Source: Corynebacterium marambiense
GTDB lineage: Bacteria > Actinomycetota > Actinomycetes > Mycobacteriales > Mycobacteriaceae
DNA: 64,000 bases
Reading direction: 5' to 3'
Assembly: GCF_016342275.1 (NCBI RefSeq)
Contig: NZ_JAEIOT010000016.1
Location: 1 to 64,000, forward strand
The first letter of the stretch is position 1. Every line of letters begins with the position of its first letter. This document shows, piece by piece, positions 26,722 to 36,229 of the stretch. Made by a program: the position numbers and the translations under genes. Under the pieces are notes generated by a model. The model had not been told where the DNA came from. It made no database searches and saw nothing but the letters and a program-made list of their open reading frames with translations.

Positions 26722-28413
26722 ATGCCCAACTACGGAACTTCAAAACCGTTAGACGAGGAATTTATAAGAGGAATTCTTGCAAGCGCCTATTCTTCTCATT
26801 TTCAGTTCGCGCCAAGAGAGATAAAAGAGGCATTGGATATATGCGGAAAATCAGTCATCCGCAAGGATAGGCGGGGCGCAACCGAAGCGGCTTTGCTTTC
26901 CGAGATGTCGACCAGGAAGAGCCTCTCTGAATTATGTGGCGCACTTCAGGACGTAAGTCCAAAAGCATCTACTCACCTTCTGGCCGGGGAACATCATGAC
27001 TGTTTACGTGATTACAAGTCACTAAAAAGCTTCAAGACATTTTCGCTAGCCCGAGGGACGTGGTTAATCGGCGTTTTCGGCAAGGGCACGGACGATAGCC
27101 AGTATGGCGCACTCCAAGCTTTCAACAAGTACGTTCGATGGGTTTCCGCATATCTAGCCAATCTCCATATCGCCGCCTTTGCCGAGACTGACGACACCGA
27201 GCGCCTCGCAGTTCATCCCACCAGACAACTTGAAATAAATCGGCTAGTTGAGCCTGAAACTCGAATGATGTGGATCACAGATGAGATCTCAGCGGCGATA
27301 GGGATATGGGTAGACCGCAACCTTCCTTCCATATCTCACTTGATCGGCTCAGAACCGGTGCTGGTCGCAACTGAAAACGCTCACAAGGCCGTCAACTCAC
27401 TTAAATCTTCCTTTAGAGACAATAAATCGTTCATGTCGGAACCGTTTAGTGCGATTCTACTAAATGGAATTTCGGAAGATCTAACTCGCAAACTTACCGC
27501 AAGGCCGACAGTGTTAAACGAGGAAAACGTGGAAGAAGCGCTACTCGGAGAAACGCCCACAATTACACCGTTTGTTCACATCGACGACACCACCTGGGTT
27601 TTAAACCGCTCGGCTTGGCTTATGCACCGAGACGACGCACTCTTTAGATTTGCAATGAAAGAGAGCCCGAGCGATCGAAAGGGACAGATATTTGAAGACG
27701 TTACAGCATCCATGCTTCAGAAATGGGGACCCCGCGCAACCACATGGAATTCCTCCGTGGATCTTCTTCGCCCCGAAAGCCGGAAGCACAAGGACGAAGT
27801 AGACGTATTCGGATGCTCGGACGGAATTGCTTTTATTGGCGAGTGCAAAGCCAATAAGCTCTCGGCAAACAACTCAAGTGTCGGTTCGTCTTTCGAGACA
27901 GTAGTGCTGAACAACGCTGTTTCTCAGCTTGAAACGCGGATGACCCATTGGAGTGAGGGATGGCGGCCAAATGAGGCTAATCCTTGCAAAGCCAGTGAAG
28001 CGATCGGGTTTGCAATAACGTTTTCCAGCTACGGCGGATTGCTCTGGCAATCCGAGGGACTACTCAAGGAAGATGTCCCGGCACAATACGCAGTTATTCC
28101 GTTACACTCTTTGGTCTTGGTTGCGAGCATTCTAGACGAACCCCAAGACCTGAAGCTCTACCTTGAGCACCGAGAGAGGCTGATCACGGGTGGGGCAGCG
28201 AACTCAGACGAGCTTGAGTACATACTCGGTTTTATATCTGAATTAAAAGGGTGTCAAGCAACCGCACCTGAGGGAACCAGAGCCCTTTTTAGACAGTACC
28301 AACTGGATGAGAATGGAGTTTGGATAGATCCTCGTGTGCACTCTGGCCTGCGGGATTGGAAGCAACAATTTAGGGACGATCTATGGGATCACACAGAGCC
28401 AGTCACTCCATGA
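26722..28413 (+). CDS. Putative PD-(D/E)XK nuclease-like protein
   Basis: I do not recognise this 563-residue protein as a whole. Its C-terminal half contains a likely restriction-endonuclease fold: the Glu of KGQIFEDVTASML (about residue 323), then DEVDVFGCSDGIAFIGECK (about 358-375), giving D...ExK with a preceding E helix. The N-terminal 300 residues have no motif I can name. Start is ATG 26722 with AGAAGGG upstream; an in-frame extension to 26587 crosses the insertion junction. Codon use is more AT-rich than the backbone. It is intact among pseudogenes and lies exactly at the left junction of the insert in the ISP gene, so a defence or repair role is a reasonable guess, not proved. Confidence 0.7.
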   Translation: MPNYGTSKPLDEEFIRGILASAYSSHFQFAPREIKEALDICGKSVIRKDRRGATEAALLSEMSTRKSLSELCGALQDVSPKASTHLLAGEHHDCLRDYKSLKSFKTFSLARGTWLIGVFGKGTDDSQYGALQAFNKYVRWVSAYLANLHIAAFAETDDTERLAVHPTRQLEINRLVEPETRMMWITDEISAAIGIWVDRNLPSISHLIGSEPVLVATENAHKAVNSLKSSFRDNKSFMSEPFSAILLNGISEDLTRKLTARPTVLNEENVEEALLGETPTITPFVHIDDTTWVLNRSAWLMHRDDALFRFAMKESPSDRKGQIFEDVTASMLQKWGPRATTWNSSVDLLRPESRKHKDEVDVFGCSDGIAFIGECKANKLSANNSSVGSSFETVVLNNAVSQLETRMTHWSEGWRPNEANPCKASEAIGFAITFSSYGGLLWQSEGLLKEDVPAQYAVIPLHSLVLVASILDEPQDLKLYLEHRERLITGGAANSDELEYILGFISELKGCQATAPEGTRALFRQYQLDENGVWIDPRVHSGLRDWKQQFRDDLWDHTEPVTP

Positions 28414-28494
28414 TTTGGCTTATCCACGACCATCTCGATACGGGAAGGTGTCCGTGGCGTCAGTACTGACTTCAGCGAAGTCGGCCAGTGTATG

Positions 28495-29978
28495 CCATAG
28501 GTATGGGTGAACTCATGCTGGCCGGGTCGAGCGCCGCGATTTCTCCCTTGTAGTGACCGCAGACGGCTGGCCGGTTCTGAAATTCGCTAATCTCATAGTG
28601 GAGTTTCTGGTGCCCGTCGAGCAGGTTGGAAGGCTTTGCGGTGAGTGTGTCGAAACGACGCAATTCGCATTCATCCTGAGTGACACGGCGTTGCGGATGA
28701 TGAGGTTCTCGGTAGTTTTGACAGCAGCACCTACGTGGGCGAACATCTGCTCGTCCTCAAAATGGAGGTCGCTAGTGCCGAACTCTGCCACCAATGTCTT
28801 GTCTACGATCTCGTCTACCATGATCGATTCGGTTAGGAGCGTTGGGATAGACGGCGTCGTGGAACGCGGCAATGATCTGCTCGACACTGACACGCTGAGC
28901 AAATACGAACTGACCCCAGCGTGTTTGGGGTTAAACCGCCAGATTCCTTTTCGTATTAGGATCCGGCGCGCCAGGTTTCCGACCGGCACCAGACTCCTCA
29001 CTCGCTACAGCGGACCTTGCCTGAGAAAGTCCCTACCGTAGGGTGAAGTATCGCTCAGACGCAGCGGCCGTGGTTTAGGATTGCATGAGGTCTCATACCG
29101 CTGGAGTGTTGATCGGCTCGTGATTTCCGGTGACATAGTACTGCGGTACTTCACCTTCGTTCTTGATCTACCTTTTGGTCGGGAAGTCGATAATGTAGGA
29201 CTCATGCAACCGCGCATCAACTCTGTATTTTGTCGTTGGGACGAATATTTCGGATCGGATAGGCCAACCACCTTGATTTGTCGGTCGCGATCTGACAGCT
29301 TCGCGTTGGAGAAGGTTCAGAATGTCGGTCAGTGACTGCCTGCCAAGGCAGAGGGAATAATTGTACCGCAATGTGATGGCCTGCTTCTCGTTGATGACTA
29401 GGTTCCGTTTGGAGGCTCTACATCGCGCGGAATGGCCGTACGAGATAGTGACTTCCCGTCCATGAAGCTCTTTCAGTGGCCCCAGGTGAAGTTCTTAGAG
29501 ATGGAGCGGGCGTTTCTTCTTGCGCCAGCGAGCTCGTGATGATAAGCAGCTCACTTTTGGCATCGAAGGTACAGATGTTCTCTACCTCGAAGAACACTTC
29601 TACTCAGGCATTCTTCAACATGCGCACGGTAGTCAGGGAGCCGACAGCATTGTGGCCGAACCGGGATACGCTCTTGATTAGGATCAGGTCGGTTTTGCCA
29701 TCGACAATATCGGTGATCATCTGTTGGAATCCGACTTGATGTTTGATGGAGATGCCGTTGATTCATTCGTCAGTTTAGACCTGGACTAGCTACTAACCAG
29801 CGTGGTCGTTGATGTAGCGGGTGCACTAGTCGATCTTTACTTCGTAGGAGGTCACTTGATCGTCATGATCGATGGGCACGCGCGCATAGCCAGCAATCTT
29901 CCGGACGGAGGTTTGCCGCAGCAGTGTGTTTGTTTGGAGCTGACGGGTGGCAAGGATCGCGGTGATGGTGCGCGCCAT
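28495..29978 (-). pseudogene. Serine recombinase (large resolvase type), decayed
   Basis: On the minus strand the frames read a serine-recombinase catalytic domain: VRKIAGYARVPIDHDDQVTS with the YARVS-like box (catalytic Ser replaced by Pro), then GFQQMITDIVDGKTDLILI and KSVSRFGHN. The recombinase-domain stretch NEGEVPQYYVTGNHEPI and a charged coiled C-terminus follow. Several in-frame stops and frameshifts break it (for example after EVKID and within NDHAG). It starts at 29978 and fades out near 28495. Enzymes of this kind move large elements, so this may have carried the surrounding insert. Confidence 0.75.
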
Positions 29979-30095
29979 TTATCGCTCTCCTCGCTCGGCA
30001 CACAGCCGCTGCGCTTTAGCAGCAGCCACTGCTCGGTATTTAGCTAAGGCTCCGGGTGGGTTGGTACGTGGGCTATCCAAACCGAGGCGTTTAGC

Positions 30096-30410
30096 TTAAC
30101 CCCAGCGGGCACGTACAAGCTCACCCCAGGCGGCTTTCTTCTCTGGTGTCCACGAACTCTTCTTCAACTGCAGATTCCACCTGCACGTAATCATGGTGCC
30201 ATCGGCAAGGTCGAGCGTGAGCCGGTCGTTGCCTTCGATATTGATGCGGTCAAGGCCTTCAGCAACGACAGAGTTACCGAACGACTCGATGGTGTGGACT
30301 TCGAAGATGCGTAATTTCAGAGCGGTATCAAAAAGTTCGCTAGTACTGCACGAACCTGCACGTCCGCTTGTAAGGTTGATGCAAATCCAATGCTCGGTGG
30401 TGATGGGGTC
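30096..30410 (-). pseudogene. C-terminal fragment, probably of a second recombinase
   Basis: The frame reads EVHTIESFGNSVVAEGLDRI and LTLDLADGTMITCRW to a basic C-terminus. It lies just upstream of, and in line with, the decayed serine recombinase, which fits the tandem recombinase arrangement of many actinobacterial elements. It is cut off at 30410 by the left end of an IS3-like copy. Assignment rests on context and general resemblance to recombinase C-termini. Confidence 0.45.
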
Positions 30411-31733
30411 TGCTGCGCGAGTAGGTGACAACTAGTTTGGCTGGTCTTGGTGTTAGCTGGAAGGGAGTTGTTGGGGCTAAGCGATATCCGAAAGAGTTCC
30501 GCGATGACGTGGTGCGTGTTGCTGTGGCGCGTGATCCGGGTGTGACGTTGGTTCAGGTGGCCACGGATTTCGGGATTCATGTAGGCATCTTGGATACGTG
30601 GCTGCATCAAGAACGCCAAGGGGCCGGGGAACAAGAAGGTGTGTGCCGCTCAGGGTCACAGGAGTTACGTGATTTGCGGCGTCGGAACCGGCTGCTGGAG
30701 CAGGAAAACGGGGTGTTGCGGCGGGCGGCAGCGTATTTGTCGCAGGTAGCTCTACCGGGAAAAGGTACTTCCCGCTCGTGAAACAGCTGGTGTTAGAAGG
30801 GATTCCTGTGGTGTTGACGTGTCGGGCGTTGAAGCTGTGTTGAAGCTGTGCCGGGCCGAGTATTACCGGTGGTTGGCTCAGCCGGTCACTGTATCTGACA
30901 GGGGGGCGTGCAGGGTCGTGTGGCAGCTGTGCGTGTAGCTCACGCAGACGACCTGCAGGCCTGCTACCGGTATCTGCGTGATGAGGTTGAAGCAGCTGGG
31001 GTAGTGATGTGTGGGCGCACTGCCCTGGCGGTTGTGTTCGGCTCATCGGCTGTGGTCTTCCTGTGGCAAGAAGCGGGGGAAACAACGCGAAGCGTCCCGG
31101 CCTGGCGGTCGATGGTGATCTCCTTGTTCATAGTGACGATCACGGCAGGACTTGCCACGATTTCATTGGTGCTGCTTGTGGGGTGAACCTGGTGTGGGTC
31201 ACTGATATCGCCGAGCACCTCACCGGGGAAGGGAAACTGTATTGTTGTGGGGTCGAGGAGACGTTTTCGTACCGGGTCGTCTCGGCTACTCGGCCGCGCC
31301 TCATATGAGTTCTGGACTGGTTGTCATCGCTTTCAATACAGCGGTTGCTCGCCGTGAGATCAACAGGCACAGTGTCACCGGTTGGGTTGTTCCTTTTTTG
31401 ATGGTGGGTCGCGGTTTAGGTCTTGTCGGTACCGTCAGATGCTTGGCTGTTACGGTCTGAAGGGTTCAATGGGTGGAGTCGCGTCTGCGGGTGATAACGC
31501 AGTGATGGAGTTGTTTTTCTCGTTGCTGCAACGCAAGTGTCTTGAGCCTCAAGATATGGGCCCCGGCCACGAAGAGCTGACCGTTGCGGTCGTCGTCTGG
31601 ATCGAATACCGCTACCACCGGTGTGGCCGACAAAACGCCTTGACCGGCTTACACCGATCGAGTGTGAAACGATCAACAATGAAGCAGCCTTGCAGGCTGC
31701 ATGGAACTGTCACCTAAACCTGCAGCAGACCCC
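30405..31733 (+). mobile_element. IS3-family element, degenerate copy 1
   Basis: The terminal repeats are GGGGTCTGCTGCGCGAG... at the left and, read inward, GGGGTCTGCTGCAGGTT... at the right, both ending TAGGTGACA. OrfA is nearly intact (30470-30781): KRYPKEFRDDVVRVAVARD, then a leucine zipper-like RNRLLEQENGVLRRAAAYLS. OrfB is shattered: recognisable pieces are GIPVVLTCRALKLC, VNLVWVTDIAEHLTGEGKLY, a GSMGGVASAGDNAVMELFF-like box and LTPIECETINNEAALQAA, spread over several frames with stops. It cannot be active. Confidence 0.8.
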
Positions 31734-31937
31734 GGCGCAGTCACGTGTTCAACGTCAGCGGGTGGACGCTGAGGTCCTTGGGTCGACTGTTTCAGTGTGA
31801 TGTCGTCGGCATGGTTGCGGGCTGACAGCATCACCTCGTTACGGGACCCCTCTCGGAGAAGGCTGGGCATCGGCGCATCCATCCATCCAGCCCCGTAGGG
31901 CTCGCTATCTCGAATGTCACCGACTCCTGCAACAGCC
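31733..31937 (-). repeat. 205-bp inverted repeat, left copy (A)
   Basis: This segment is the reverse complement of 34115-34319 with a single visible mismatch (GGCTGGATGG versus GGCTGGCTGG). It abuts the right end of IS copy 1. Its inner end, facing the PP2C gene, reads GGCTGTTGCAGGAGTCGG. The near identity contrasts with the decay around it. Confidence 0.95.
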
Positions 31938-32083
31938 GCATATCCAACGAGCGACACCGACATACGTCACTGTCGCGCCACGCCCGCCAAAGAAGCAGCT
32001 ACAATTAAAGAAGCGTCGATCAAGAGATTCCGCTTAACCTTCGTGACCTCAAAAATGGAGTCCCTTGTGTGAAAGCTCCTCTC

Positions 32084-32112
32084 CGAACACTGAATTGCTA
32101 AAGAGATATAAT
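32084..32112 (+). promoter_or_regulatory. Promoter of the PP2C gene
   Basis: A perfect TATAAT lies at 32107-32112, in an AT-rich stretch 50 bases before the GTG start. The -35 region is weak. A second TAAAAT lies about 20 bases downstream and could also act. Confidence 0.5.
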
Positions 32113-32163
32113 GTGAGCGTATTTGCTGTAAAATGACGAAACCTGAGTTTTGGAGATACCTTA

Positions 32164-32919
32164 GTGAATCACTGCTATACGATCGGTGAAGCTGTCGAGG
32201 GATCCACCCACCTCATGCAGGACGTCTGGGGGTCGCTTGACACGTGGGCTTGGGTGATTGATGGGGCGACACGCCCAGGCGCTGACCAGAATCATACCGT
32301 AGCAACATGGACGAGGGCACTAAGTAACGAGATTGCCTGCACTATTGCACGAACACATTCTCTTTCCCTTCCTGCAGTACTCGCATCAGCTATTGAGAAT
32401 TCCCGTTTAGACACTCAAGATCATCCATCGGCAACGGTAGCGATGGCCCGTATATCGGAAAACCTGGTTGAAACTCTAGTGCTTGGCGATTGTGCTGTTC
32501 TTGTCGGAGATAATCTTATTCAAGATAATCGCATCCAAAATATTGCCACCGATGTGCGAAAAGCGCGACGCCAGGCAAAATGCGATAGAGACAGCGATAA
32601 ATGCTTAAAACTGTATCGTAAACTCTTGAAGTGCGAAGATGCAGCTCGAAATAGGGAAGGTGGTTTTTGGGTCGCCAGCGAAACCCCAAGATCTGCACAC
32701 GAAGCGCTCCTACACAGGTTCCATGGTGAAAACAAGGTTCTACTCATGAGCGATGGCGTAGCCAACGAGGTTGCCATAACTCTAGGAGGTCCAGCTCAGA
32801 CATGGAAACGGCTCACCGATCCGCTCACACCATCGCTATCACTGTTGCGATCGGCAGTGCTTGAAAGAGATGGTCAAGTAGACGACATGACTGTAGTCAG
32901 GCACTCATGGACTCTGTAG
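32164..32919 (+). CDS. PP2C-like protein phosphatase
   Basis: The 251 residues carry PP2C (PPM) landmarks in order: AWVIDGAT (first metal Asp), PSATVAMARI, ETLVLGDCAVLV, GGFWVAS, VLLMSDGVANEV and DDMTVVRHSW at the end (last metal Asp). Such enzymes are Mn2+/Mg2+-dependent Ser/Thr phosphatases. The GTG start has GGAG eight bases upstream. The downstream membrane gene starts inside its last codons (32907), so the two are coupled. Codon use is AT-rich relative to the backbone. The pair lies between the two arms of a 205-bp inverted repeat, suggesting cargo of a mobile unit, possibly a defence or stress-signalling pair. Confidence 0.8.
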   Translation: MNHCYTIGEAVEGSTHLMQDVWGSLDTWAWVIDGATRPGADQNHTVATWTRALSNEIACTIARTHSLSLPAVLASAIENSRLDTQDHPSATVAMARISENLVETLVLGDCAVLVGDNLIQDNRIQNIATDVRKARRQAKCDRDSDKCLKLYRKLLKCEDAARNREGGFWVASETPRSAHEALLHRFHGENKVLLMSDGVANEVAITLGGPAQTWKRLTDPLTPSLSLLRSAVLERDGQVDDMTVVRHSWTL

Positions 32920-33678
32920 AAATTGCAGCCATATTGCTCGATTGGGCAAATCGGGCGATTACAGCGGCTGCTGTAATTGGCGGAATTAGCCGTTGGATCT
33001 GGAAAAGGAATCAACGGCGCACTGTTCAAGATTTTTTTTGGAGGTAGGTCGATTACGACCTATTTCCCACTCCGAATTCTAGAGGAAAGGACAGCTATCG
33101 CCGAGGCCGACTTTGCCGCTGCACATAAACTAGCAGCCTTTCTTACACTCTATCGAATGGAAGTAAATTTCAAGTTCATCAGCCCTGATGGGAGAATAGA
33201 TTTTACAGATCCCGGAATTGTGGCAATTTGTGGCCCAAAATCTTCTAAAATAGTCGCCAGCGCCTTGGCCCGAGATACAGCGCTATCTTTCGAGAATGAT
33301 GGCATGATCTACGGAATCCGCGACTACGTCGATTCAAGGGTTTGGAAATCTAGGCGAGATGTTGAAAATGAAAATTCGGATATCGGATATCTCGCACGTA
33401 ACGAAACTGGGCCCGGGTCCGGAAATAGGTTCTTATCAATTGCTGGAATACATGCCGAAGGTAGTGCCATCATTGTGGAGCACCTGTGCAACTATAAGCG
33501 AATCCGTGAAATACATAAGAAAACTAAAGGATCACTCTTCTCCTCGGTAATTGGAGGAACATATCAAAGAAACCCATTGTCGATAGAATTCAGCCAGCTC
33601 TTAACTCTGCACATAAGAGAAGAATCTTGCGACGTGACAAATGAGGTTGCGTTCGTGGAAGAGGATAATAAATCGTAA
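32907..33678 (+). CDS. Membrane-anchored partner of the PP2C protein, frameshifted at T8
   Basis: The natural start is ATG 32907, overlapping the phosphatase stop by 13 bases. It reads an N-terminal helix (ITAAAVIGGISRWIWKRNQR) and VQDFFWR, then hits a stop just after a run of eight T (about 33030-33037). The following frame continues as a clear protein: GGRSITTYFPLRILEERTAI, VAICGPKSSKIVASALARD, LSIAGIHAEGSAIIVEHL, ending at 33678. One base gained or lost in the T-run separates the halves, so this is a slippage mutation, a phase switch, or a base-call error. I do not recognise the family; CGPKSS and IAGIHAEGS look like conserved core motifs. Confidence 0.65.
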
Positions 33679-34114
33679 ATATGAGTTATCTAGAGCGGAT
33701 AGAGGACTCATCCTATTTTATGTTACTTTCCCACCCAATCAGCGAATTCGTCTGGTGAAATCATGATTATCTCGGTTTCAAGACAGTAAACGATCAAGTA
33801 TGAACTAATTTGGCTCTTCACGTTTCGGAGTGTGTAGCTAGCCGTAATTCAGACGAGAACGTCGCACAGACGTGTAGGTTCTAGCCGTTGTACAATGAAC
33901 GTTGACAAACCCCCTTCGGACGGAACCGGGACCGAGTAATGAGTCCTGCCGGAGACCTTGTTGCTGATACCATCTCTGGTCGCACTGAACTCGGTCTCGC
34001 AATCACTGGCGCTGCGGGTGTAGAAACAACTACAATCATCGAAGCATTTCCCATCACGGGTGATAGTCACTGCTTCGCAGTGTGGAAATGGTGGTATCTT
34101 TTGGGGTTTTACGG
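33679..34114. other. Non-coding or unidentifiable stretch inside the repeat-bounded segment
   Basis: About 435 bases between the partner gene and the right inverted-repeat arm. Short open stretches exist (for example 33939-34110, ending in the arm) but show no family motifs. It may be decayed insertion-sequence DNA. I see no RNA gene. Confidence 0.4.
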
Positions 34115-34319
34115 GGCTGTTGCAGGAGTCGGTGACATTCGAGATAGCGAGCCCTACGGGGCTGGCTGGATGGATGCGCCGATGCCCAGCCTTCTCCGAG
34201 AGGGGTCCCGTAACGAGGTGATGCTGTCAGCCCGCAACCATGCCGACGACATCACACTGAAACAGTCGACCCAAGGACCTCAGCGTCCACCCGCTGACGT
34301 TGAACACGTGACTGCGCCG
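34115..34319 (+). repeat. 205-bp inverted repeat, right copy (B)
   Basis: Reverse complement of 31733-31937 with one mismatch. It is followed directly, at 34320, by the middle of an IS3-type OrfB remnant, so its outer junction is a clean break. Confidence 0.95.
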
Positions 34320-34954
34320 CGACCATATCGACAGCGGTGAGCCACCCGGCCGACAATATTCCGGTAGCAGTAACATGCCCAGGTGTTGAAGCTCACTCGT
34401 CAGCCCTACAACGGCTGGCTCAAATAGCCCGTGACCCCTCCTCGTAGCTCAAAGCCGACCGCGCCGACGTCTTGTGCGACATCCATCATGATGACCGTTG
34501 GGCGCGCCAGTAGATGGTCGAACAGACGGCGTGACAGATCTGTAAGGCGAATCGCTGGCGGTCATTGTCCTAGACAACGTCGATTACCATAAAAAGGATC
34601 TAGGTGTATTCGGCCAGGGCCGCGTCGTGCACTTTGGCCGACACTTTCAGTTTTTTCAGGAATCTACAGCACGTGATCAACCGTGATCAGATGGTCATAT
34701 CCATGGGTAACTCGGACGGCGGCAACGCCGCGGCGGCGAGCTTTTTCGGATGGCTCTAGAAAAACGTAGACAACCGTGTCCAGTGGTTCACTCAAAGCGA
34801 GCTAAGGATCGTGATCGTGGCTTGGATCTGGCACACCTAGTACCCCTGCAGACGCTAACAACGCGTCGGGTGGTTGTTCCCCGCCGGATTCGAGACAACC
34901 ATTTGACAACCAGCTAAGCGGGCTGCCTAACCCCTATCACCTGGTCTGCAGCGG
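34320..34954 (+). mobile_element. IS3-family element, 3' fragment (copy 3)
   Basis: This is the latter part of an IS3 OrfB in pieces: VLKLTRQPYNGWL, MVISMGNSDGGNAAAASFF and a C-terminal stretch like IVAWIERTYHR, broken by stops. The right terminal sequence TATCACCTGGTCTGCAGC at about 34935-34952 matches the ends of the other copies. The 5' half is missing where the 205-bp repeat arm joins. Confidence 0.6.
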
Positions 34955-35116
34955 ACGCGATTCAGCTGTAAGTCGTTCGCGCTCTTCTGCGATCATTCGC
35001 GTCAGTCGACGCTCAGCCCGCTTGTCACGGGTCCTCAGCTTGGGATGGACGATCCCGGTCGAGATGAGAAGGTAGACCCACACGGCCAAGGTGATGGCTT
35101 GGGAGCATTCACACAT
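34937..35116 (-). CDS. Small phage-type protein, truncated by the IS end
   Basis: The frame from ATG 35116 reads MCECSQAITLAVWVYLLIST, then a charged helix (RTRDKRAERRLTRMIAEERE). It follows the DUF2815 remnant by 20 bases in the same orientation. Its last residues lie in the IS terminal repeat, so the natural C-terminus is lost. No family recognised. Confidence 0.4.
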   Translation of the reverse strand: MCECSQAITLAVWVYLLISTGIVHPKLRTRDKRAERRLTRMIAEERERLTAESRPLQTR

Positions 35117-35135
35117 AGTGGCGATGTCTTTTCTC

Positions 35136-35685
35136 TTAGATGAGGAAGTCGTCAGTCGGGGCGAAGGATCCAAAGTCGGTATCGGCACGCAGGCGCCCAC
35201 CCCAGGCTATCGCCGTAACGGATCTTCTGAGTGCTGGCCAAACCGCAGGCCACTTTCTTATTTTCATCCGTGTTGAACGCGTAAAACGATAAGGAGACAC
35301 GGGCGTAACAGCCGGAGTAAACCTCCGCACGATTCAAGATCGAGGAGACATTCTCGTCGACAATCTGGGGCCGAGTGAGGCTGTCGGCTTTGACGAAGTT
35401 CGCATCGGTGTAGGCGTCGTCGCCGCGTTCCAGGTCACCGTGGCACAGCGGCAGCTTGAGCGCGGCCTTGTTCGCGCGTTTGCCGCCAAACATGGTGATG
35501 CTTGCTTCGATTGCGACGTCGGTAGCCTTCTCGATCAAGGACAATATAACGGCGTCGGACTTGGTGACGATCATGGACACCGAGTACTTCGGCTTTTAGC
35601 CGTTGATTGAGTTCGGCTCCCACCCGTGAATATAGGCCAGTCGGACTGCGCCAGTGACGATACTGGGCGGATTCGTGGTGGACAT
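35136..35685 (-). pseudogene. DUF2815 phage protein, broken
   Basis: From ATG 35685 the frame reads IVTGAVRLAYIHGWEPNSI, a stop, then KPKYSVSMIVTKSDAV, GGKRANKAALKLPL and RAEVYSGCYARVSLSFYAFN. A frameshift near 35205 leads to the C-terminus GGRLRADTDFGSFAPTDDFL. This matches DUF2815, a phage protein found beside DUF2800 in replication/recombination modules and thought to bind single-stranded DNA. It has one nonsense and one frameshift lesion. Confidence 0.8.
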
Positions 35686-35705
35686 CAGGGGTTACCTGCT
35701 TTCTG

Positions 35706-36210
35706 TTACTTAGTTGTCGTGAATTCGGACGAAGCAGCGACGACCTCGAGCGCGGGTCACTTGTCGGCGTTCGTTACAAGGGTCGGTTTGCCTACAGGCT
35801 TGAATACCCTGTCGCCGAACACCTCGGCGAAGGTTTTCTTGCCAATAAGGTGTTCAAGGCCGTGAGCGTGATGAGCTTGCGGTCAAAGATGTCGGTGTAC
35901 CCTGCAGCCTCAACCGCCTTCGCGACGGCCCGCTCATCGGCATATTCGTGCATCGTCCAGCCTGGGACGAGCTTGAAGCCCTCCCACATCTTGTCCTGGC
36001 TAACTGCCAGGGACAGTGCATCAACATCCAACATCAAATACCCTCGTTCTGAGTTATGGAAACTATGCCAGCACGTGGGCGATCTCATCGTCAGTGAGCG
36101 CTACTTGTGGAGCGAACTCAAGCTTCGCCGGTGCCAGGTTTGTTTCTGCGCGTGCCCAGCAGATCGCCGAGATCTTGCATAGCTGACACCAGCTTCCCGG
36201 GCAGAACTCG
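35706..36210 (-). pseudogene. DUF2800 phage protein, 3' fragment
   Basis: Pieces in order are WCQLCKISAICWARAETNLA, LTDDEIAHVLA, MWEGFKLVPGWTMHEYADE, AVEAAGYTDIFDRKLITLTA, then in another frame GKKTFAEVFGDRVFKPVGKP and TLVTNADK, stop, PALEVV. This is the C-terminal half of DUF2800, a phage protein with a nuclease-like Cys cluster. The 5' half is cut off where IS copy 2 begins. CGA-to-TGA explains the stop after NADK. Confidence 0.78.
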
Positions 36211-36229
36211 CCTCCAGCGCCCCAAGTAC

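Noticed and set aside
28553-29041. A plus-strand gene of 162 codons
   Set aside because: It is antisense to the decayed serine recombinase, whose motifs are readable on the minus strand.
31673-31963. A 96-codon minus-strand gene in the left repeat arm
   Set aside because: The same frame in the right arm has different ends, and most of it is the 205-bp repeat plus the IS end, so it is unlikely to be a real protein.
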